This document shows positions 45,922 through 49,767 of a DNA stretch of 49,767 nt, piece after piece. A program made the position numbers and the translations under genes. The notes beneath the pieces are model-generated. The model had not been told where the DNA came from. It made no database searches and saw only the letters and a program-made list of their open reading frames with translations. The stretch's first letter is position 1; each line of letters starts with the position of its first letter. Origin of the DNA: Flavobacteriaceae bacterium (GTDB lineage Bacteria; Bacteroidota; Bacteroidia; Flavobacteriales; Flavobacteriaceae); contig CANFHF010000014.1 in assembly GCA_947446635.1 (NCBI GenBank), positions 1-49,767 of the forward strand, read 5' to 3'.

Positions 45922-46032
45922 CCATAACAAGAAGCATTTGTATATCCGAGCGATCGGGTTTTTTATAATAAAAATCAACCGCTGTGCGCTGTGCGGGTTT
46001 ACTTTCTTCAAAGGTACAAAAGGAAAAAGGGT

Positions 46033-47184
46033 CTAATCCCTGAGGCAGCGCACTGAGAAACCGATGGCATTATTGTCTTGTGTTCTGGTAGCAGTGCCGT
46101 CAATGGAATACACGTAGCGGTACCAGGCGCGATTTGTATTGTAAGCTGATGAACTCCACCAGTAACCAAAGTTGCCAATACCGTTGAATAGGCCATTGTT
46201 GGAGCGAGAACCTCCTGGAAGACCTGCAAATCCAGCAGGATCTTTCAAATTAGTTACGCTGCCCAATTCAGTATCTGTTGAAACATGAAAACCTGATGGG
46301 GCTAATCCTCTTGGGTCGTTTACCGCATACCAATTGTATAACTTACCATAAAAAGCATCGTTAGCCGGATCATTGTTATAGTGACACCAAGCCCCTGTGG
46401 TCAAGCTTGCCCATACTGTGGCATCTTGTACTTCAGGTATAACCGAACCATCTCTATAGGTCGTTACACTTAGGTTTTTTTGAACCCAGGATTGATTGCC
46501 TATTAGGACTGTTGGTATTAATAAAGAAGTGATCTGGGCTTGCATAGCGGTAATTTGAGCCTGAATATAAGTATTAGTAGCGGCTTGAGAAGTGTTAGTA
46601 GCTGCTTGAGCGTTAATAGCATCTGCTTGAGCCGTAGTAGTCGTTGCTTGAGCAGCTATTATAGCAGCTTGAGTGGTAATTATAGTGGCTTGAGCGTCAA
46701 TTTGAGCCTGAATAGTACTATTAGTAGCGGCTTGAGAAGTGTTAGTAGCTTCTTGAGCGTTAATAGCATCTGCTTGAGCCGTGGTAATACCATTGGCTGC
46801 ATACAAAGCATAAGGCACGCTCAACAATTCTTTAGTGGCGCTTAAGGTATAATTTGTCCCTCCGGCAGGGTCTATTTCTGATTTGATAAAATGTGAACCA
46901 TTGCTCCAAGCGATCTCAGCAAAGTTGCTTGATTGATTATTTCCTCCACCCACTTCTAGGGTAAAAAGCCCGTTGGCATTAGTAGTTACCGCATGGGTTT
47001 CGCTATAAACGGCAGCTCCTGTGAGTGAGCCTTCTACAATGCTGATGCGTACCCCAACGGCTTGGTTGGTCAACAAAGCGTTTGTGCTGTTGCGCACCAC
47101 CGATTGATAGGTCATTTTTTGTGGCGCCTGAGCAAAAATAAGCAGGCTTTGTAGCAGTACTAAAAATAAAATAGATTTTTTCAT
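46033..47184 (-). CDS. secreted FISUMP-domain protein with coiled-coil repeats
   Basis: A 383-residue protein with a signal peptide (about 1-18). Residues ~19-120 form a beta-rich domain (MTYQSVVRNSTNALLTNQAV … GLFTLEVGGGN) that is common at the start of flavobacterial surface proteins. Residues ~130-215 are Ala/Gln/Thr-rich with heptad-like repeats, predicted coiled coil, including a duplicated 27-residue unit. The C-terminal ~155 residues are the Fibrobacter succinogenes major paralogous (FISUMP) domain: GNQSWVQKNLSVTTYRDG … KLYNWYAVNDPRGLAPSGFHV … WWSSSAYN … GFSVRCLRD. FISUMP proteins are surface proteins. It starts 38 bases after the ubiquitin gene's stop, so it is probably in the same transcript. 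Confidence 0.82.
   Translation of the reverse strand: MKKSILFLVLLQSLLIFAQAPQKMTYQSVVRNSTNALLTNQAVGVRISIVEGSLTGAAVYSETHAVTTNANGLFTLEVGGGNNQSSNFAEIAWSNGSHFIKSEIDPAGGTNYTLSATKELLSVPYALYAANGITTAQADAINAQEATNTSQAATNSTIQAQIDAQATIITTQAAIIAAQATTTTAQADAINAQAATNTSQAATNTYIQAQITAMQAQITSLLIPTVLIGNQSWVQKNLSVTTYRDGSVIPEVQDATVWASLTTGAWCHYNNDPANDAFYGKLYNWYAVNDPRGLAPSGFHVSTDTELGSVTNLKDPAGFAGLPGGSRSNNGLFNGIGNFGYWWSSSAYNTNRAWYRYVYSIDGTATRTQDNNAIGFSVRCLRD
46555..46782. repeat. direct repeat of 81 bases inside the FISUMP gene
   Basis: Positions 46555-46635 and 46702-46782 match except for four bases, at an offset of 147 bases (49 codons). They encode the repeated coiled-coil unit containing QADAINAQ-(A/E)-ATNTSQAATN. 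A recent in-frame duplication is the simplest explanation. Confidence 0.85.
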
Positions 47185-47222
47185 GAGAATTGTGTTAAAG
47201 GTTATTAGTATAGTTAGTATTA

Positions 47223-48947
47223 TTATTGTTTGATAATTTTAAGGGTTTTGGTTTGGGCGTCTTGAGTCACTCTAATATTATAAACCCCCGATGGGTAACT
47301 TGCTCCGATTTGAGAATCCGATTTTAACTGACATTGTTCGATCAAGCGTCCTAACATATCATATACCTGAACGCCAAACGATTGTCCATTACTAGATTTA
47401 ATCCTAAATGCTTCTTTTGATGGGTTGGGATAAGCCTCCACTGTGAATGCGTCTAGAGAAATTCTAGCAGCACAAGATGTAAACCATACATTAACTGGTC
47501 CACTATAGGCTGCTGAGCAAGGTCCGCTCGTTAGTTTCACTCTAAACCAAACATTAGCAGCAGTTGAACTTGCAGCATCATAAGTAGTTGAAGTAGCGTC
47601 CGGAATATCAGTCCAAGTTACAGCACTTGTGCTAGTAATTTTCGCAGCACTGGTTCCCGCATTATAATACTGCCATTGAATTGATCCAACAGAATTCGTG
47701 GTTGTTAACGGCATTGTGCCTGAGGTACAAATAGCAGTAGCTAATGTCTTAGATGTTGCGTTTCCGGTAGGTGTTTTAGCTACTGCCTTTGGGCTAACAT
47801 TTATTGTAACAATATTAGAAGTTGATACAGGACATACGCCACTTGACACAACCACTTTATATGACGTTGTAACTTTTAAATTTCCTGTAGCTAATTCAGT
47901 TGCTACATTTCCTCCACTAACTTTGCCAAATGCTCCAGTTGTTGCTTTTTGCCATGCAATAGTTCCTGTAGCACTAGTTAAAGTAAGTGTTGCGGCACTA
48001 CCATTACAAATCTCATCAACATCTGTCGAAAGTGTTTCAACTGAAGTTGGTTGACTAACGGTTACTACAACGGCTTTACTAGCTATTGAAGAACATTCAC
48101 CACTTTTTGACACCACTTTATACCAAGTAGTGGCCGTAGGAGATGCTGCGTAAGTAGTGGTCATTGCTCCAATAATGTCTATAAAGTCTGTAGCTGTAGC
48201 AGATGTAGTTGAAGATTGCCATTGAATAGAACCAATAGAACCTGTCTTCAAGCTAAGTGTAATACTTCCTCCATTATTACAAATAGACCCAGATCCTGTG
48301 ATTGTTTTTACAGTAGATATGGGGTTGACAATGACAACGATTGGGGTTCTTGCACTTACTATGTTGTTGGTGGTTTTTGTGTAATAATAGGTCGCTGTTT
48401 TTAATGCTGCTGTGGGAGCTAGAACTTTCCCTCCTGATGCTGCGGCATACCATTTGATATCCGTTCCTACAACTACTAAGGCTGACACCAAAGCGCCCTT
48501 ACAAAAAGCCTGGGATTCGGTTTGCTGTATGCCTTCCTGCATCGAATAACTTGAGGTTTTCTCAAACCCATAGGCTGCCTGCCCAACGGTATAAGCAAAA
48601 CTGCCCGATGCCGAAGCCCCATCGCCTCCCGCTGAGGAAACGTCTGATGCTAGCGAAAGGCGAAGCACAAGACGTAATGTTGATTCTTTCTGAATATTGT
48701 AATCCGCTAAGGTGCGTCCGTCTTCCAATTGCTTTCCAGCGAAAATCAGACTTTGTCGATCGGGTGGAATACCTTCCCTATCTTGGATTTTTTGTTTTAT
48801 ATTATCAATGCTATCAGAAGGTTCCACTTCCAGGGTCAAGGTTTTGCCTGTTGAGATTTTAACAAATATTTGCATTGCATGTACCTGCGTGATTGATGCA
48901 AACTCCAAAATTAAAAATAAGACGAGTCCAAGTGCAGATTTTTTCAT
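47223..48947 (-). CDS. exported ubiquitin-like protein with Ig-like repeats and T9SS sorting domain
   Basis: The 574-residue protein has four parts. (1) Signal peptide, about 1-24 ([20 protein letters not shown], ending VHA). (2) Ubiquitin domain, residues 25-97, beginning [20 protein letters not shown] and ending LRLVLRLS. It keeps K6, K11, K27, K29, K48 and K63 of ubiquitin numbering; K33 is Arg. L8 is Ser and H68 is Arg, so the Ile44 patch is altered; Gly75-Gly76 is Leu-Ala. (3) A Gly/Ser/Ala-rich stretch with a typical Bacteroidota SAGG…QEGIQQ segment, then three or four Ig-like/PKD-like repeats (about 150-490). (4) Type A T9SS domain, about 500-574, with [24 protein letters not shown] and YNIRVTQ. 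It is predicted to be exported. FISUMP gene follows. Confidence 0.9.
   Translation of the reverse strand: MKKSALGLVLFLILEFASITQVHAMQIFVKISTGKTLTLEVEPSDSIDNIKQKIQDREGIPPDRQSLIFAGKQLEDGRTLADYNIQKESTLRLVLRLSLASDVSSAGGDGASASGSFAYTVGQAAYGFEKTSSYSMQEGIQQTESQAFCKGALVSALVVVGTDIKWYAAASGGKVLAPTAALKTATYYYTKTTNNIVSARTPIVVIVNPISTVKTITGSGSICNNGGSITLSLKTGSIGSIQWQSSTTSATATDFIDIIGAMTTTYAASPTATTWYKVVSKSGECSSIASKAVVVTVSQPTSVETLSTDVDEICNGSAATLTLTSATGTIAWQKATTGAFGKVSGGNVATELATGNLKVTTSYKVVVSSGVCPVSTSNIVTINVSPKAVAKTPTGNATSKTLATAICTSGTMPLTTTNSVGSIQWQYYNAGTSAAKITSTSAVTWTDIPDATSTTYDAASSTAANVWFRVKLTSGPCSAAYSGPVNVWFTSCAARISLDAFTVEAYPNPSKEAFRIKSSNGQSFGVQVYDMLGRLIEQCQLKSDSQIGASYPSGVYNIRVTQDAQTKTLKIIKQ
48657..48875 (-). 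other. ubiquitin domain coding segment
   Basis: This is the 73-codon part of the preceding gene that matches eukaryotic ubiquitin at 61 of 73 positions by hand alignment to the human protein from memory. The first Met follows the signal peptide directly, so cleavage there would expose Met1 as in ubiquitin. The 12 differences are scattered, without insertions. Confidence 0.9.
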
Positions 48948-49041
48948 GGTTATATTATTTAAAAAGTGTCTTTTTTATTAAATTTTTACGTTGTAATATA
49001 AATTACATTTTTAAAATGTAAGAATTTATTTAAATAGTTAC

Positions 49042-49049
49042 CAAACATA
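49042..49049 (-). promoter_or_regulatory. possible -7 box of the ubiquitin gene
   Basis: TATGTTTG on the minus strand matches TAnnTTTG. The leader would be about 90 bases. A -33 TTG was not found at 19-21 bases, so confidence is low. Confidence 0.35.
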
Positions 49050-49210
49050 GTGTTTTAATAGATTGAAAACACATTTAATAAAGATGTTTATTAACAACAT
49101 AATAAATAAATAAACAAATACTACATCAGGGCCAGGAAGTGATGTCAAACTATAAAAAAAGTAGGATATATAGATGACACAAGCGAAGCTTCCTAAAGAA
49201 GTAATTAATT

Positions 49211-49286
49211 TACCGCGGTAACTTACTCATTTTACCGCGGTAAATTAATCGTTTTACCGCGGTAGTTTATACAAGTTACCGCGGTA
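49211..49286. repeat. four TACCGCGGTA palindromes at exact 22-base period
   Basis: Copies start at 49211, 49233, 49255 and 49277. Each is a perfect 10-base palindrome; the 12-base spacers differ. The period of 22 bases is about two helical turns, so bound dimers would lie on one face of the DNA. This looks like a clustered operator array rather than a coding or CRISPR repeat. Confidence 0.85.
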
Positions 49287-49372
49287 AAATAAAAGTTCCG
49301 TCCTGATGCCCTGGCAAAGGGGTCTTTATGGCTTACTAATTCCTGTCAACAGAAAACAAAAAACACTTGGCC

Positions 49373-49500
49373 CGCTGCGCAAAGTCTGCGACTTTGAGGA
49401 TGTGTTTGTCAGTCTTTGACTGAAAAAAAATAAATAGCACAAAACTAAATCGGTTAAAAACCGAAAGACCCTACCTCAAAGTCGCAGACTTTGCGGAGCG
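49373..49500. repeat. inverted-repeat element with four small hairpins
   Basis: The 27-base arms (49373-49399 and 49474-49500) match at 26 positions, including GCAAAGTCTGCGACTTTG. Each arm is itself a hairpin (CAAAGTC-TGC-GACTTTG). The middle adds CAGTC-TTT-GACTG and TCGGTT-AAA-AACCGA. It could be a MITE remnant or a structured non-coding RNA. Confidence 0.72.
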
Positions 49501-49535
49501 ACAACGGAACAAATACGTCGAACCTATGAAAACAG

Positions 49536-49563
49536 AAAAGCCTATCTTTTGAGATAGGCTTTT
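49536..49563. terminator. terminator-like hairpin
   Basis: AAAAGCCTATC pairs with GATAGGCTTTT over 11 bases around TTTTGA. It can act on both strands, but the neighbouring transcript it serves is not obvious. Confidence 0.6.
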
Positions 49564-49641
49564 CAAAAGACCTGAGGCTTTAGCCGAACAGGGGAAGCAA
49601 AGGCGACGAACCGAGTCTGAAGGACGAACACCGTCGCACCG

Positions 49642-49679
49642 ATAAAAAAAAGAACCCCAAGCTTTTTAGGTTGGGGTTC
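49642..49679 (-). terminator. terminator of the rRNA operon
   Basis: On the minus strand GAACCCCAA pairs with TTGGGGTTC and is followed by eight T residues. It lies directly downstream of the 5S rRNA 3' end. Confidence 0.88.
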
Positions 49680-49687
49680 AATAAAGA

Positions 49688-49767
49688 AAGGCGACGACAT
49701 ACTCTCCCACATAACTGCAGTACCATCTGCGCAGGCGGGCTTAACTACTCTGTTCGGGATGGGAAGA
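49688..49767 (-). rRNA. rrf: 5S ribosomal RNA, 3' part (cut by window edge)
   Basis: The minus strand reads as the 3' two-thirds of 5S rRNA, with the CCCGAACAGAG…GTTAAGCCCGCC block, the GCGCAGATGGTACTGC stem and the ending GTGGGAGAGTATGTCGTCGCC. The 5' end lies outside the window. The exact 3' end is uncertain by a few bases. It indicates an rRNA operon reading into the window from the right, ended by the terminator at 49642. Confidence 0.9.

Larger units (their letters stand above)
45606..46032. other. intergenic region with terminator and inverted-repeat element
   Basis: These 427 bases hold no ORF. They contain a terminator-like hairpin (45706-45740) and a 133-base nested inverted-repeat element (45789-45921), listed separately. 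A further weak stem (CCGA/TCGG, about 45943-45955, followed by a T-run) and a GC-rich stretch at 45969-46002 lie nearer the FISUMP gene. Confidence 0.7.
48948..49687. other. 740-base gene-free region with several structured elements
   Basis: No ORF was found. It contains a -7-like TATGTTTG (minus strand, 49042-49049), four TACCGCGGTA palindromes (49211-49286), an inverted-repeat element (49373-49500), a hairpin (49536-49563) and the rRNA terminator (49642-49679). A 17-base palindrome, TACATTTTTAAAATGTA, lies at 49004-49020. Confidence 0.7.

Noticed and set aside
48551..48862. Plus-strand ORF of about 100 codons across the ubiquitin coding region
   Set aside because: It is an antisense shadow; the minus-strand reading gives a clear ubiquitin domain.
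48657..48875. A bacterial ubiquitin-conjugation (Bil/Bub-type) operon
   Set aside because: No E1, E2 or deubiquitinase gene is nearby, the domain has no terminal Gly-Gly, and it carries a signal peptide.
49211..49286. Possible mini-CRISPR array from regularly spaced repeats
   Set aside because: The repeat is only 10 bases and palindromic, spacers are 12 bases and no cas gene is present; an operator array fits better.

Overview
The window looks like chromosomal DNA from a Flavobacterium-type member of the Bacteroidota. Supporting signs are low GC, several promoter-like TAnnTTTG -7 boxes just upstream of starts, family types typical of this phylum (a TonB-dependent beta-barrel protein, DUF4834, a FISUMP-domain protein, a T9SS-type C-terminal domain, a fused E1 alpha/beta ketoacid dehydrogenase), and an rRNA operon end. 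Every call comes from reading the sequence and remembered family motifs; nothing was searched against a database.

Layout. 1-2.6 kb: the edge of a probable transposase gene, menE with an overlapping CPBP membrane protease gene, and a decayed arsC arsenate reductase remnant. 2.6-14.3 kb: a TonB-dependent receptor-like gene, a small membrane protein, fumC, a RimB-RimK type fusion, a DUF421 protein, a copper P-type ATPase, a DEAD-box helicase with a DEFD motif and a secreted lactonase-like beta-propeller. 14.4-18.7 kb: a compact run of BatA-like VWA protein, dihydroorotase-like protein without its HxH ligands, small Tic20/DUF4870-like membrane protein and esterase. 18.7-23.6 kb: a short anchored protein, a metallo-beta-lactamase-fold hydrolase, a large conserved protein of unknown function, peroxiredoxin, endonuclease III without Fe-S cysteines, a 47-residue ORF and an ECF sigma factor. 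23.9-33.2 kb: two tandem full-length uvrA genes, a LOG-family protein and an M1-like protein without a zinc site joined to a probable beta-barrel. 33.4-45.6 kb: fused E1 dehydrogenase, flippase, glycosyltransferase, a small gene plus MNT-type nucleotidyltransferase pair, YfhO, DUF4834, an outer-membrane protein, a GNAT-like protein and an alpha-oxoamine synthase.

The most striking region is 45.7-49.5 kb, between the oxoamine synthase and the 3' end of an rRNA operon. A minus-strand gene encodes a signal peptide followed directly by a ubiquitin domain that is about 84% identical to human ubiquitin by hand alignment. It then continues into Ig-like repeats and ends in a T9SS type A sorting domain. 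The ubiquitin lacks the terminal Gly-Gly, so it should not be conjugated; it looks like an exported ubiquitin mimic. A FISUMP-domain gene follows 38 bases downstream. The pair is bracketed by two structured inverted-repeat elements, and upstream lie four TACCGCGGTA palindromes with an exact 22-base period. The cassette looks acquired.

How the genes work together: most of the window is housekeeping (TCA cycle, menaquinone, DNA repair, envelope glycan export, copper efflux) in short independent units. The accessory parts are the left-edge transposase, the arsC remnant, the 38.6-39.2 kb two-gene module and the ubiquitin cassette.
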